From Megalobrama amblycephala (lineage: Eukaryota; Chordata; Actinopteri; Cypriniformes; Xenocyprididae), in NCBI RefSeq assembly GCF_018812025.1, contig NC_063061.1:814001-878000 (forward strand): a DNA stretch of 64,000 nt. The letters run 5' to 3'. Shown here piece by piece: positions 1 through 12,890 of this stretch; the first letter of the stretch is position 1, and each line of letters starts with the position of its first letter. The notes beneath the pieces are model-generated. The model did not search any database. It was given only the letters and a program-made list of their open reading frames with translations, and was not told where the DNA came from. A program made the translations under genes and the position numbers.

Positions 1-653
1 GCTGTCTGTCTATAAGGCCTATAAAAACCCAGTCTTCATGTATTTTATAACACTTCAGCTTGTGATTTTTATTAAGAGCAGGTCATTTTTTAGGATTCTT
101 TAGCTAGCCTAAGTCTCTGAGATCCTGATACCTCACACTTCTGGAGACTCCAGGTAGGTTGCAGTTCTGGAAAATGGTGGCGCTGGAGACTAAAGGGTTC
201 CTGATGGTTTCACACTTAATTCTTCACCTTAATTCTTAATTCTTTTGCAGTTAACATGCGTCTTTTCTTTTCCACCTGTTTTTGTATGACCCCGCTGACC
301 CAATGAGCATTTTGCTGTCCATTGGTCATGCTTTAACTTTGCAATTTCTAGTATTGCATTAGTATTGCGTCCTTCTCATGAGTATTTAATCATTTTTGAC
401 TTTTCAGTCTGAGTTAAATCTCTTTTTTGGCTCATTTGGCCTGTAAAAGAAAACCTGCCTAATAATTCTGCACACCTGAATATAAGGCATTTTTCATTTC
501 CAGCCTTCATGAACAATTATGTATCACTTATAAATGATTAAAAACAATATTAATAGTAGTTATTATGATTGATGTGGATTGGAATTGGTAAAATGTACTT
601 GGAAAAAAAATATGATCAAAAAATCAACTTGCCTAATAATTCTGCACTCCCTG
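1..653 (-). mobile_element. Tc1/mariner-like element remnant, right side
   Basis: The right end reads ctgcactccctg followed by TA (654-655), which is a Tc1-type terminus on the reverse strand. Two copies of gcctaataattctgcac start at 457 and 631, exactly 174 bp apart, like the paired direct repeats inside the ends of IR/DR-type Tc1 elements. Read on the minus strand from the ATG at 433-435, a frame begins MSQKRDLTQTEKSK and is soon broken by a stop. That looks like the helix-turn-helix start of a transposase, but the assignment rests on memory of the family. The left half lies outside the window. Confidence 0.65.
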
Positions 654-813
654 TATATATGGTTTCTGCAATGTTTATTTGTTCACTTCCCATGTACATA
701 AATACATAAAATAGATAGTTTGAAATATCTTAATACTGTACCTGAAGACTTTTAAATAATAATAATAAAATAATACAAATAAATGTAATATATTTTGCAA
801 ATATAGAATTGTC

Positions 814-905
<92 letters not shown>

Positions 906-1509
906 ATTTTTTTATTTTTTTTTCATGTTGGATTACTACCAATATAGTTTGTTTGCAATCACATGATTCTGATGACGCGTGAAAGAGGGAGACACTACAA
1001 GAGGGGTATAAACAGAAAATCACAACATATTTTAGTGTATCAGACTTAAGGTGTGATTTCGCCTTACCTATGGGAACGACTGAAGGGTGTTGCATATAAA
1101 GTCTTTGATATAATACAGACAGTTCTCTAAGAGAAACCGCTAAGTGTTTCATGACAGCAACCCAGGTTTTGCCAGTATACAATTCTATTGTTGCCATATA
1201 ATTTGTTAATACAGATGGGGTATGCTAAGTATGTAATTTGATCAATGTTTATGTGAATAATCACTTAAATTAAAATGTTTACAATATAAAGCAGCTGATC
1301 ATGTCTTGTTAGAAGACTTGGATTAAACCTGCTTGCTCCGTGTAACACTTAAGGTGAAGTTTTCCAAAACATATGTTAATTACACTTAAGGTGCTTTATG
1401 CAACCAGGCATGGACATCCTTCTACCCCAGAAAACAAATAAAAGCATACAAAACTATGGAGGCATGCTACTTTTTTGTTAGTGGTTGCATATGCAAGTTG
1501 TATTAACTT
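654..1509. other. AT-rich stretch with a long (TA)n tract, no gene
   Basis: A TA dinucleotide array runs from about 821 to 901. The open frame on the minus strand at 820-1197 ends inside this array (poly Tyr-Ile) and I recognise no domain in it. Two copies of cacttaaggtg (about 1347 and 1384) hint at an unrecognised repeat. I see nothing else. Confidence 0.5.
821..901. repeat. (TA)n microsatellite
   Basis: About 40 uninterrupted TA units are followed by a T-rich run. It is a simple repeat. Confidence 0.95.
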
Positions 1510-1762
1510 TTGACAAAGTGGCCCAACATGGCCTCACCCCCTTTTGTTCTGTGTTCTCGGGGTGGGGTTTATGTAAATTAAGCTCATTGTAGTCCCTTCC
1601 AGCCGCTAGTTGTAGTACTTAAACAGAGAACTCTGTAAAATAAAATATCTCTCTTTGCATTGAACTTTGAGCATCGTAACTTTGCAGATGTTGTTTATTC
1701 TCAAGCAGCAACATTACACACTAACTAAAGTTAAAAAAGAGAAATCATAATGAACCACCCCT
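1510..1762 (-). mobile_element. TTAA-flanked repeat, one end only
   Basis: The right edge reads tgaaccacccct followed by TTAA (1763-1766). Read on the reverse strand this gives TTAA then AGGGGTGGTTCATTATG, a start I know from dispersed cyprinid repeats. The body contains the ctctgtaaaataaaat and gtggggtttatgtaaatt words of the same repeat. The opposite terminus was not found, so the copy is truncated. Confidence 0.55.
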
Positions 1763-1766
1763 TTAA

Positions 1767-3002
1767 TGCATTTAATGCAATGTTCTGTTGCCTCACAATC
1801 ACGGTAAATACTGGTGACAGTAAACTGCTCTAGCCCAAGATTAGTCTTTAGCACATCCAATCCCTACAGTATCTTGTTCTTTTTGTCAAAGAATCGTGAA
1901 GAACAATCACGCGGAGCTCGTGGGCAGACACTAACACACAACGTCAAAAGAGTTTCAAAGCATGACACCCACTCACTGTCATTCGCTGAGATTTCTTTTG
2001 CTCTCTCTCACACATCACTGTCTTTGTCATCTCATACTGTATGATTTGCTTCTCCTGAATGAGTCCATAAGCAGATGGTCTTTGCAGTTTGTGTTCCAAC
2101 TGGCATCACTTCTAAAGGCTTATCAAAATATTAGCAAGCCAGAGAAGTTTATATCCCACACACACCGAAACACTTCCATGCTCACACTGACAGTCCAGGT
2201 CTGTGGGTCATATCTGTGGGAAGGACCAGAAAAAACATAGCTTCCATTTCACTGCAGAAAAACCGATATATCATATTCAGTCAAACTGTGGCCTTTAGAA
2301 ATCTCAGTATCTTGTGTTCCCGATGCTACTAAAGTCTCATTCGAATCTATTTCTTCAAGAAGATATTTTCTGGTCTGATAAGTATTCCTTTCTGAGCCTC
2401 AGTCTCTCTCTGATCAATAAGCTAATCCTCCTTGAGAAATCCTTCTTTAATGGTTCGGATTTCAGCGGTTGAAGTTGCATCTGGCTGTATCTGATGCTGC
2501 TGAAAAGACTTCAGTTGACACAGAAAAAAAAGAAAAGGCCATTATTTTTGTTGTTGTTTTTACCGCTTTACCATAAATATGGAAAGCATACAGTACACAT
2601 ATTTCTATTTGGTTTACCTATTGGAGAATATATCCTAGTCATTTACATTCAAGAAGCACAAATGTTTCTCCTCAGTCTAAACGCATCTCTGATCGATAAC
2701 CGTTTAAAAACTGCTAGTGAACCACCCGTTGGTCTTTCTGAGTCTTGTATTTATATTTGTTTTGCTCACGTCCCTGGTTACAGCTCTTTGAATGGCTGGA
2801 CTGATTCTCCATTAGCAAGTAAACAGGATTTACACACAAGCTGCAGCAGGGAGTTTGATCGTTTCTGACCCTGTGCTTTTTGTCTGGGTCAAACCAGATT
2901 GGTTGGGGCTTGCAGATGTCTGCAGGTTTCCATTTGTGTGAGTAGCCACGTTACTCTGCAGTCACACACATGATCTGAGCAGAAGAAGCTTGCTGGCCTT
3001 AA
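1767..3002. other. Non-coding stretch, nothing recognised
   Basis: Open frames of up to 124 codons occur here, but they show no domain, no splice context and no family resemblance. I take them as chance frames. Confidence 0.5.
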
Positions 3003-3340
3003 AGGGATAGTTCCCCCCAAAATGAAAATTATCTCATAATTTACTCACCCTCAAGCCATCCTAGGGTATAGTTCTTCTTTCAGAAGAACACAATCAGACT
3101 ATATTACATAATATCCTGGCTCTTCTATTGATGAAAGTAATCCATTCGACTCCAGTGGGTTAATAAATGCCTTCTGAAGCAAAGCAATGGGTTTTTGTGA
3201 GGAAAAATATCCATATTTAAAACTTTATAAACTAATCACTGGCATATGATGTATGATCATTTTCGGCTGTGACTACTCAACGGTTTTTCATTAAGGTTTA
3301 TTGTAGTGGGCACTCCTCATGTAAAACAAGTCTAACAGCA
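3003..3340 (+). mobile_element. TTAA-flanked fish repeat, left half
   Basis: After TTAA (2999-3002) the sequence starts agggatagttcccccc and continues with the atttactcaccctcaagcc and aaaatatccatatttaaaac words of a widespread teleost non-autonomous repeat. Its edge resembles that of the fold-back at 46869-47714. No right terminus is visible, so the copy is truncated and the end coordinate is approximate. Confidence 0.6.
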
Positions 3341-3361
3341 CATGCAAAGCTTCTATAGATG

Positions 3362-3362
<1 letters not shown>

Positions 3363-3401
<39 letters not shown>

Positions 3402-3420
3402 ATAATAATAATAATAATAT
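3363..3420. repeat. (TTA)n/(ATA)n microsatellite
   Basis: A TTA array switches to ATA units near 3401, so the tract is self-complementary and could form a hairpin. Confidence 0.9.
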
Positions 3421-5808
3421 GTAATAGGGACAAAAAAAAAATTTGGGAACATTTCATTTCACCCTGAACTCTGACAATAGAACAATATCACAAGAAGGTA
3501 AAGGAAGCAGTACCCAGTCTACTTACTAAATATGTAAATAAACACATACTGTACATACATACTCAATTGCCAATTTGGTGGGTTATGACTCATAAATTCA
3601 CTTTGCTTTCCATCTATCAGAGCCCATGCCTTAGGATGAGCCTCCAACATTAGCAAAACAAAACGTAACACTACAGTAGACTGGAGAGGAGACAAGGTCA
3701 CTCTTCTCAACCTGTTCTCACTTCCTATGTGTCCGATAAATGCAGCATATTGAAGACTTTTGTGAGCCACTATGCAGAACAGTGACGGCATGATGTTTTA
3801 GGGCATTATTTTCAGTATCATTATCGGATGCCTTGGGATTGAGAATGATTTTTTTTTCATGGATATTGATGGAGACCAATTATTCATCAGCAAAATCAAT
3901 TATTGTTTTATGGGAGAAGTCACAGAGAATCTTGCGACAGGTAAGATTCAGTTTATGGACTAAACTTTCATTATGGTTCCTGCAAAAAACAATGACTGTT
4001 GTAAAACTTGTGCAACTAAAAGTGACTGAATGATTCAGAATCAAATTTTGATAATCTGATTATTTTGTTTTGGCTAGAATCTCTGATTGGCTGGTAAATT
4101 CACGGACCTTCAGCTTTTTGTATGTGGAGCACAAACAATATTCAGTAGTTACTTGAGCTTTTACTCATGGGACACAGCATCTTTGGATAAAGCATATAAT
4201 AGTTCTTCATTACATTAGTACTTGACTTCAGAATTACTTCTTTGAGACATTTGCCAAACCTTGCTGACAGACTTTCATAATGCAAAAGAAGCCTTACATC
4301 TCAGGGGATCTGCTTGCATCTGTTTAGTTGCCCAGCCATTGGTCAAATGACAGTCTGACAGCTGTGGAGACAAATATGCTGATTGATTACTGTGGAAGGG
4401 TATGCAGTCTGAAATCTAAAGACCACTTTCCTAGTTTGACCCTGTCTCCCAGACTGCATGGGATTCATGATAGCCCTCCACAATTTTCCTCTGTAAAATG
4501 GCCAAATTGGTTTAAATATTGTAATAAAGAACACTTCAAAATTTTCTGTGAAAATCTTTCCATCCTTGAAAAGGTCTATAGATCTTGACAAGAAACATTT
4601 TCCCAGTCACGTCCAATTTGCAAAAGGTCACTTCAAAGAGGCTTCTCACCAAGGGGCTTTAACAAAAAATCAATTAAAAGAAAGTGAGAGAGATGTTAAT
4701 AGTTAGAATGGTGAGCAGAAAATAATCTTTCTTGGCCCAGAAAAAAACTCAAACTAAATTAACTTCATAACATTACACAACAACCTAATCCAACCTTAGC
4801 TTTCATCAATGGTTGAAATTGCTTCCAAAAGGGAGTGTAAATTCACTTCACATTCCTTCAGCACTTTCTTCAAAGTAGGTCAGAATTGTAGATGCATAAC
4901 ATCATAACACAACAACTCAACTGAGCCTAACCTTAGTCCTCTTCTTTGTGAGATCAAATTAATTATGCAATATCTTCTAAATTTGCCAATTCCTATCTTG
5001 CTAATTGAACACGCATGCAAATTTGATGAGAATAGCTGGATTGACTTGAGCCAAGTGCACATTTCTGTGCTGTTTAAAAATGGCATTTAGATCAAGACTG
5101 AAATCCATGATCAGCAACAAAGTGATTGGTTGATGACACAGATGTGCATACATACATGCAAACATACATTTATATAGGAAAAAAAACACACTATAGCCAA
5201 ATGCTCCAAACACCATTTTCTACTGCTGAACACTGCAGGAAAATGACATCCTGAAAACGTTAATTATATTAATTGCACTATAAAGAATACAAGAATTCCT
5301 GGCTACTTGATGTCCATTCCATACTGTATCTCCCAGTGTTCTCCCATCCAAGCTTTCCAACCCCACCCTCACCCCAGGGTCTTTGACCAGTTGCATTCTA
5401 CCCTTCAGTTGGACAAAGGTAAGTTTCATCCATGCTATAGTTCTAGCTAGATCTGCATTGTAACAGGTTTGTGAGTTTGAGTTGTGAGTCATTAAATATT
5501 GCCTCCAGGCTTAGCCCCAGTTTAATAACAGGATCCTGTCATAATGACCTGTGATAAAATATGCACTTACATTTGTTCAACCTACAGTAGGTTTACTGAG
5601 CTAAACTAAGCTTAACTTGGCCCTGCAGTGCAATCATCAGACCTTATTATTCACATGAGACTAGTTAGCTTATATTGTTATGAAATTGCACAGATCAGAG
5701 TGCTAACTGATACCTTTTATAGCTGAGAGATACTGCTAATTAACAATGAATGCATTTGCATGCAGAATCTTACACCAATTAAGCTTAATCAATCAACATT
5801 CATGTCAG
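3421..5808. other. Non-coding stretch, nothing recognised
   Basis: AT-rich DNA with only short chance frames. I found no domain, RNA gene or repeat boundary in it. Confidence 0.5.
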
Positions 5809-7000
5809 GGGTTGCGTGTAGTTAAATCCAAAGGATGCATGACGCAGAATGAACGATAATAATAGACTTTAACAGAGACCTCGAAAACTCTACACAGTCC
5901 ACATAACGTTAACACAAGACCATTGACTTAAAAACAGAGGGCTTATACACACAGGAGGATGATCATCAACAGAGCAGGGAACAGGTGAGAACAGATTAGA
6001 AACCATGACTAATGAATGACTCTAAAACAGCCAAATGCAGACAATGAAAACTAAGACTAGGAACTAAACAAAACATGAACCTGAGGGAGGGAGAGAGAGA
6101 GGGAGGGAGGGAGGGAGAGAGAGAGGGAGGGAGGGAGAGAGGGAGAGAGGGAGAGAGGGAGGGAGTTTGGTCTGGAAGAGGACGAGGAGCAGGCAGAGGA
6201 AGACACCAAGGAGACGATGACCAGGGAGAAGATGAAGGTGGGAGAAGCCAGGGTGGAGACAAGAGGAATCAGAGCAGAGACTGGAGGAGCAGGAGGATGA
6301 CTCAGAGCCATGACAGGATGAAGGTTGATGGAGAAGGCAGAGTCAAAGAGCCAGGGTGTGGTGTGAGCGAGGTAAAGGCATGGGCTTGGTACACCAGGGC
6401 GAAGACTGTGGGAGTGAGGACAATGGAAGAACTGGAAGGAAGAAGGAGCCTGGAGGAGGCAGATGGGAGGAGGGATGAGGCGCAGCTGCTGACTCGGAAG
6501 TCCAAGGTGGAGCCAGAGTGACTATGGACCAAAATGGAGACAGAGGGATGAGGGAGCCTGGCATGAGGGCTGAGGTGGAGTCTGGGGCTTGGAGGCTGGA
6601 AACAGCAGAGATGAGACCAGGGAACTAGGTGGGGTAGTGATTGATGCACACCAGAACTAAGAAGTCCCTTGTGTGATCCTCGATGGAGCGATCCCCCTGC
6701 TCCAGCAGGAGGAGGTGTACAATGGGGCTATCCATGGAAAATACCAGAATATAAATCTTTTCTTGTGGTCTCGTGTTCTTTCAGGGGTTTCTTGTAGTTA
6801 TATCTAGACTTTAACAGAGACCTTAAAAACTCTACTCAGTCCACATAACGATAACCCAAGACCATGAACTGAAGTCACATAGGGCTTACACACACAGGAG
6901 GATGATCAGAACAGGGACAGGTTAGAACTAATTAGAAACCATGACAATTAATGATTGACTCCAACACAGCCAAATACAGACAATGAAAACTAGGAACAAA
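5809..7000. repeat. Pair of LTR-like direct repeats flanking a GA-rich block
   Basis: The block from about 5809 to 6078 recurs with moderate divergence at about 6779-6998. Shared words include gactttaacagagacct, agtccacataacg, cacacaggaggatgatca, gattagaaaccatgac and cagacaatgaaaacta. The two copies are in the same orientation, about 970 bp apart. Between them lie a GGGA/GAGA tract and purine-rich DNA ending in a gctccagcaggaggagg segment. This looks like two decayed LTRs or a duplicated LTR fragment. No coding domain of a retroelement was found between them. Confidence 0.55.
6083..6166. repeat. Purine-rich (GGGA/GAGA)n tract
   Basis: Interrupted GGGAGGGAGAGA units form an all-purine strand. 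The open frames on both strands here (Arg-Glu-Gly and Ser-Leu-Pro repeats) are artefacts of it. Confidence 0.9.
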
Positions 7001-7091
7001 ACAAAACAAAACAAAACAAAACAAAACAAAACAAAACAAAACAAAACAAAACAAAACAAAACAAAACAAAACAAAACAAAACAAAACAAAA
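6992..7091. repeat. (AAAAC)n microsatellite
   Basis: About 20 near-perfect AAAAC units directly follow the second LTR-like copy, just where the first copy has only one unit or so (aactaaacaaaacatg). The expansion is therefore local to this copy. Confidence 0.95.
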
Positions 7092-9709
7092 CAGAGAAAC
7101 TAAACATGACAGTGACAGTACCAGTCATGTAATGTCTTAAGCAGTGTTCTTGTATTGTGTAAATGTCATAAACAGTTTATTATTACTGAATCAAAATACA
7201 TATTTTCATACTGGATTTGTTTATGCTTTGGAATTCACAACTTGTAAAACATCAAACATGATTTTGAACAGGTATATTTATATAACAGGTATACTGCTGC
7301 TGCTGCTGCTGCTATCGACTCAAAATGTGTATTCTCATGCTAGCTTTGCTTTTATGCTTAATTATTCACTCCTTGCACCATATGCAAAACATCAAACATT
7401 GATTTTGAACAAGGACCTATCAGCCTGCGCCCTCTACAGTTGCATGACTAAACTAGATATTAGTCTGACAGAAGTTTTCTGTGCACTTTGGGGACTTTAT
7501 ATCTTCCTCTGCACCTCTCCCTCAGGGCTCTATTCTCGGACCTATATCTTGTTTTCCATACGTTTCCTTTAGGGTCCATTTTTAGAAAGTATAGCATCTC
7601 TATTCATTGTTATGCAGGTGATATGCTTACTTTATATTTATCTAAACAACTTTTAACTTAATAGGATATTTTTATTATTATTATTCTTTTTCTGCACTAA
7701 AACTATCTGGTTGTATGAGACAGCATGTCGTAGAGATCTCAAACTTGGCGGGATGATCAGAACTCCCACCGCTACTCTTGAACACAGACACACATCCATA
7801 GGACAGTGTTGTGCTATAAATAAGCACTTTTGTATTCAGTTCAACTCTAGAACAGATTTTCTCTGAATCCCTTTCCCTGAGAAAAACAAAACAAAATAAA
7901 ACAAAACAAACAAACAAACAAACAAACAAAAAACTCCAGTGTGAATATTCTGATAAACCTACTTTTTGGAACTCCTCCTTGGCCATTTGTCCAGTTTGTA
8001 TGACATTTGGCACACATCATCCACAGAGATTCATGACAAAAAGTAATCAAGTTGCGAAGATAAAAGAAGTAAAATAATTGTTTAAGTGATGCCCATTTTT
8101 ATGAATTGACCTATATCTGATGAACGTAATGTCCATGCTTAAGAAAACTGATATCCATAAACACCTGGACATTCTGACACACACTGAATTTCGTCAAATG
8201 TGCTAAATCTGTAACTGTGACTACTATATTAGTATACAGTACATTATCTTTGGTAAATTTTCTTTAAATATAATTTGGACTAATCAACAAACAAGGCCAC
8301 CATCAGCCAATCAAATTTTAGCATTTATCTCAATGCGAATGACAGATGAGGGCTGTAATGCTAATAAGATCCAGTAATGGGAGGATTCAGTTTGAATGGC
8401 TAAATATTTTTTTGATTTCCTTTTTGAAGTTAGTTGTCTCTTAGTTGTCTCTTTTAGATTTTCTTATGCTCTTTCCACAAATTAAACTTTACAGTATCAA
8501 TGGATATTCAAGACTGACTTTGCAAAACAAACAAATAATATTTGTAAAGATAGTTGCAGTTGTAACTATTTGTGATTTGCTACATAAGCTAATGGTGCTT
8601 GGACCCTGACAATCACTATGGATATACAGTCTATTATTTTATTTTTTAGAATAAAGTCTTGACCAAAATAAGGACCTTAATGAGAAAATGATGCATGTAA
8701 ATGCTGTCAGTCTCCCTCTGTTCTTCAACTCTGCTCCCAGTATTGCACATTGGATATGACATAAGTGTTTCTGCTCAGCTCGTTAGTAAAGGCAGCATGA
8801 CCTGAATTTTGTGTGTCAGATTAGTGGTGATAGACCTAAAGGCTGTGTCAAAACATGAAGGCAGCTGCCTTGCTGCCCAGCCAGATAGTGTTTTTGTACA
8901 AAGGCATCTCCTAAGGAAACTGAAAGACACATTAACATTGTGACTAATAATCTAAAACGAAGTCAATTGAGCTTTAGACATAACCAAGCAAATATTTAAT
9001 GAATAAAACAAAATAAGAATAATTATTAGTAGGAAAAAAAAATGGACATGTATCTAATAATGTATTTCTTTCACACACTCCATTAGATTAGGCACTTTCA
9101 TTCTTTTTAACCAACTAACAAATAAAACACACAGGAATGTGTGACATTATAGACATGAACATCTTTGCTGCCTTCAAAAACCATCCCAATGTAGGAATTA
9201 CATAAACATTATGCATCATGCCTTTCTGCCTTCTAATGTTCTCTGCTAAGACAGCATTTTCTAAATATGCTGTTCTTATATAATTTGGTGAGCTTTATTT
9301 ATTTTAACCATTGTTACTTATATATAATGCTGTAATATTCACAGACATACAAATGTGTTTCTTTAAACCAAAGAATGAGCAGGACGAGCATCCTGTTTTT
9401 TTTGTTTGTTTGTTTTTTCCTCTTTCTGTTACCATGTCAAAATGGGGCAGTCGTTGTGGAATGCGTCATGGGTTCATTTTATTAGACAGATTTATTTTTA
9501 CTTGACAGAATTTGGGTCTGTGACATGGAGTTTAATTAATGCCTTAATTTATTTTCTAGATAATTTTATTAATTCAAAAATACATTCATCCATGAATGAA
9601 ATCCATTTATACACTGTGTTTCTTATTAACCTGCACCCTTTATTCTAAAGGCCTATTTTTAAATGCTTAAAATGAATTTTTTAGACAAATACAAACTGCA
9701 TATTCAATT

Positions 9710-9761
<52 letters not shown>

Positions 9762-10050
9762 TATTCCATTTATTTATAAAACTAAATAAATAAATAAAAC
9801 ACTTTCAAACAGTCTATACCTCATGAAATAAGCAGAGAGAGTGTGCAAGAGTATGCTGAGCTGAAATCTAGATAAAGGATGCCTACTCTGAAGAAGGTCA
9901 GATAAAATCAGAGACATGTGGTGGTCTTCTGAAATGAGAAGGAAAATGGAATGTCATTACCATCAATAAGAAAACAAAACAAACAAACATAAAACATTCT
10001 GTATCCCTCAGTCACGTTCAACATTATGTCGAAAGACTGACAAATGGGGT
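7092..10050. other. Non-coding stretch with short simple repeats
   Basis: I recognise no gene. The stretch holds a CTG run near 7290, an AAAAC/CAAA tract at about 7885-7930 and a (TA)n tract at 9713-9758. The 142-codon frame at 7144-7572 has no domain and spans the CTG run. Confidence 0.5.
9713..9758. repeat. (TA)n microsatellite
   Basis: About 23 TA units flanked by AT-rich DNA. Confidence 0.9.
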
Positions 10051-10059
10051 CTCACTTGG

Positions 10060-11160
10060 GAGCCCCAATCACCTCTGAGTTTTAGAAAACGGATTTGCAT
10101 GCCCAGCCACTCCCGCGTACAAACGGGCATATAAGATGTCAGCATGCATCCACTCATTCATTCAGATTTTTGCTTCGGAGCCAGTGGTTGTTTCCTGAAT
10201 GAGTGATCACTCTTCCACCTACTACAAGGAAAGCAGAAGCCCTCTTGCTGGTGTTATGGTGCGTGTCAGCAATGCACAGTTAAGTGCAGCATTTCCCCCC
10301 TGGACGCTTCAGCATTAAAGAGCAGATTCCCTTAAAGAGCAAAACGGATGGCGAGCATCTTTTTAAAGATGCCTTTCCGTCCGAGTGTTTCTTAATGCGG
10401 TCGTTTCCTGTCTTTATCTGACAGCCACAATCTCTGTCTCACATGTCTGGGCTGAGAGCGTGCTGAGAAGGTGTTTCTGGATGGTTCAGCTTCTCATTGC
10501 GAGAACATGACCATGTCAACACTGCAGTGACTCTCCTTCCTTGTGAAGGCTGTTACCCAGCCCGGTTCCTCTGCTCAAAGCAAAGCCGGGGTAGTTAACA
10601 CTCTGGGGGAGCTGAGGGTTACAATGGGAGTGCTTCCGCAGGGCCAGTCCCCACGGACCTCCTGCTCGTGTGCCGTCGAGCTACCAGGTGATGGTGTGGG
10701 TCCTTTTCACGAGGGACCCAACGTGTCATTCGGCACTCTGGGTGAGGATCATATATTGATAGCTGCATCGGCAAGTGGGCCATTGATTGCTCAAGCCAAA
10801 TCGGATTCAGAGTTGAGGACCATGCTTGGCCGGGCTGCTGTGGACATCAGACTTGAGTGAAACCACCTTGTCCTGAATGCTCGTGGGTGGATGATTGGTT
10901 CCTCGGCCAGACGGTGTCCACCTTGGTGGTCCAGGAGCTCCATCTCTGGCTAAACCTTGCGGAGATGTTGGATGCTGACAAAGTACGCTTTCTTGACACC
11001 CCCATCTCACAAGGTGGCCTCTTCGGTGACACTGTTGAAGACTTTGCCCAGCAGTTCTCGGCAGTCCAGAAGCAGACAGAGGCCATTAAGCACTTCCTGC
11101 CCTGGCGGGATACCTCAGACACCAGGCCCCCTTGCAGTATTACGATGGTAACCAAGACAT
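10060..11160 (+). mobile_element. DIRS-like retrotransposon fragment (5' region and ORF1)
   Basis: The stretch is clearly more GC-rich than its surroundings. Two frames together resemble ORF1 of fish DIRS elements: one has ELRTMLGRAAVDIRLE, and the next has CSWVDDWFLG, then LVVQELHLWLNLAEMLDADK and GLFGDTVEDFAQQFSAVQKQ. Between DDWFLG and LVVQELHLW roughly a hundred residues normal for the family appear to be missing (from memory of the family). A stop and frameshift at about 10858 separate the two frames. The DNA upstream (about 10140-10540) resembles the leader of such elements. No reverse transcriptase follows, so the copy is dead. Confidence 0.75.
10543..11152 (+). pseudogene. DIRS ORF1 (gag-like) remnant
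   Basis: Frame 10543-10860 ends in RAAVDIRLE and a TGA where relatives have a tryptophan. The frame from 10857 resumes with PPCPECSWVDDWFLGQTVS and carries the conserved block LDTPISQGGLFGDTVEDFAQ. It ends near KHFLPWRDTS. The product would be a nucleocapsid-like protein. An internal deletion, a frameshift and a stop make this a pseudogene. Confidence 0.7.
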
Positions 11161-11960
11161 TATTTCTGTAGTTACATAATATTTCAAATCAACATACTGT
11201 TTGTTAAAATCACATCAAACAAGTCACATTATTCAGTCCTATCAAAACTCATTGCTTAAAATAAAACAACTAACCAACAAACTAACTAACATAAATGGGT
11301 GCTTTATACACTGCTTGGCAAATAAAAAAAATAAATAAATAAATAACAGGGCTGAATTCTGGTGGAAACTTGCATAAAATCTGTAAATATGCTTAAAAAT
11401 CCATGAAAACATGAAATAAATAATTTATACATTTAATTCATATTGCATTGTGTTAATGCTTTCTGTTCATGTTTAATTCAGATGCTGTCCAGATGCCAAC
11501 TTAATTTCTTTCTAATCTAGACTTTCATGATGCACACTGCAAGGCAAACAGTTTTTGCAATTTGAGAAGTACAGTACAATCAACTGCCAATGCCATTTGA
11601 GGTCCCTCTTTACTTGAATCTCATACAAAGGTGAAGTTTGTAATTTTTAGATATTAAAATATTTTCTTCCCAGTTATGCATAGATGACTACTGTACAAGA
11701 AGCCATTAATAAATTAATTTCCTCAAAAGGTGTAAGCTGATGGAGCCTTAGGCGACCACCTAGAAACAGCCCTGGTGGCAACAACATTACGTATTGCTGC
11801 AATTTTATAGGAGTAACCCACTTTAGACTGTGCATTAGAGTGATTCTGCTATGCAGCATTTTAGTAAACACTGTATACAATTACTATAATGCATGGCCTC
11901 TCATAGTTTGTTGGCAGAGATCTAGTTTTGTTGTGTTGATTGCTCATAGTATAGCAGTGT
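11161..11960. other. Non-coding stretch, nothing recognised
   Basis: AT-rich DNA with short AACTAACC-like and AAAT runs near 11260-11345. I see no gene. Confidence 0.5.
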
Positions 11961-12310
11961 CAGGTTTCAGAAAGAGGACGATTCAGTTTGCAGGGTAATA
12001 CAATGTTTATTGGGAAAACAAGAGTACAAGGGGCAACATAAACAGAAGCAAGGGCTAGACAGGATGTCAGGTTAGACACTGTCAGAGAAGGCCTCAGGAA
12101 GCATATACAGAGTCAAAGGGATGGTAACGCCCAGCCAGTAAAAGAGAGAGAAGGTTGAGGATGGCGATGAGTGGTGGTAGGTGAGGCGGGGGGAAGGGGA
12201 AAGGGCAGCAGGGAAGTCGGAGACGGCAGGAAGAAGAATTCAACCCCGCAGCTGGGAAGTCGGGGAAGCTAGAGAGAAAAAGAAAATAAGACAAAACTGA
12301 AACTGAAGGC
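11960..12310. mobile_element. Possible LTR fragment
   Basis: Words such as acaatgtttattgggaaaac and agcaagggctagacagg resemble, in reverse orientation, the promoter-distal part of Gypsy LTRs in cyprinids. A G-rich segment follows (12175-12240). No termini or target duplication were found, so this is a weak call. Confidence 0.3.
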
Positions 12311-12371
12311 ATTCATCCATTCTCCAATCCACTTGTTTATGGTGGACACTTTAGTCAATCAACTCAGTATA

Positions 12372-12890
12372 TACACTGCCTGGCCAAAAAAAAAGTTGCT
12401 GTTTGGATTTTAATAGGCAAATGCTTAAGAATCTATGAATGGATCATTATTACAGTGATTATTATATGTTATATATTTGGTAAAGGTTCTTTTAAACCTT
12501 ATTTGATGGAGTGTGTAGCTTTTCATTTCTTAATCAATCGTGTAGGAAGACACATCATGGCCATATTCCAGGATGACAATGTCAAGATTCACCAGGGTTA
12601 AAAGTGTGAAAGAATGGTTCAGAGAGCATGAAGAATCATTTTCACACATGTATTGGCACCTTTGAGTCCAGACCTTAATTTCATTGTCTTTGGGATGTGC
12701 TGGAGGAGACTTTACAGAGTGCTCACCTCTTGCATTGTCAATACAAGATCTTGACTAAAAACGGATGCACCTCTTGATAGAAATAACATCACAACATTTA
12801 TTTCCATCACAAGGTGCATCATTTTTTGGTCAAGATCTATTGACAATGCAAGAGGTGAGCACTCTGTAAAGTCTACTCCAGCATTAGTAA
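12372..12890 (+). mobile_element. Internally deleted Tc1-like element with a palindromic core
   Basis: The left end starts cactgcctggcc and an A-run after a TA. The next 300 bp carry decayed transposase sequence: caggatgacaatgtcaagat reads as the DDN/DDAKIH-type motif, and gggatgtgctggaggagact as WDVLEET. From about 12700 to 12756 the sequence is repeated inverted at 12836-12888 (tacagagtgctcacctcttg against caagaggtgagcactctgta), forming a hairpin. A copy with the same design lies on the other strand at 60385-60895. Confidence 0.75.

Noticed and set aside
820..1197. 125-codon minus-strand frame
   Set aside because: It ends in a Tyr-Ile repeat translated from the (TA)n tract, and the rest shows no domain.
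6057..6649. Overlapping frames rich in Ser-Leu-Pro or Arg-Glu-Gly on both strands
   Set aside because: They are products of the purine-rich repeat and have no stop codons for compositional reasons only.
7144..7572. 142-codon plus-strand frame
   Set aside because: No motif and no splice context. It crosses a CTG run, so chance is the likely explanation.
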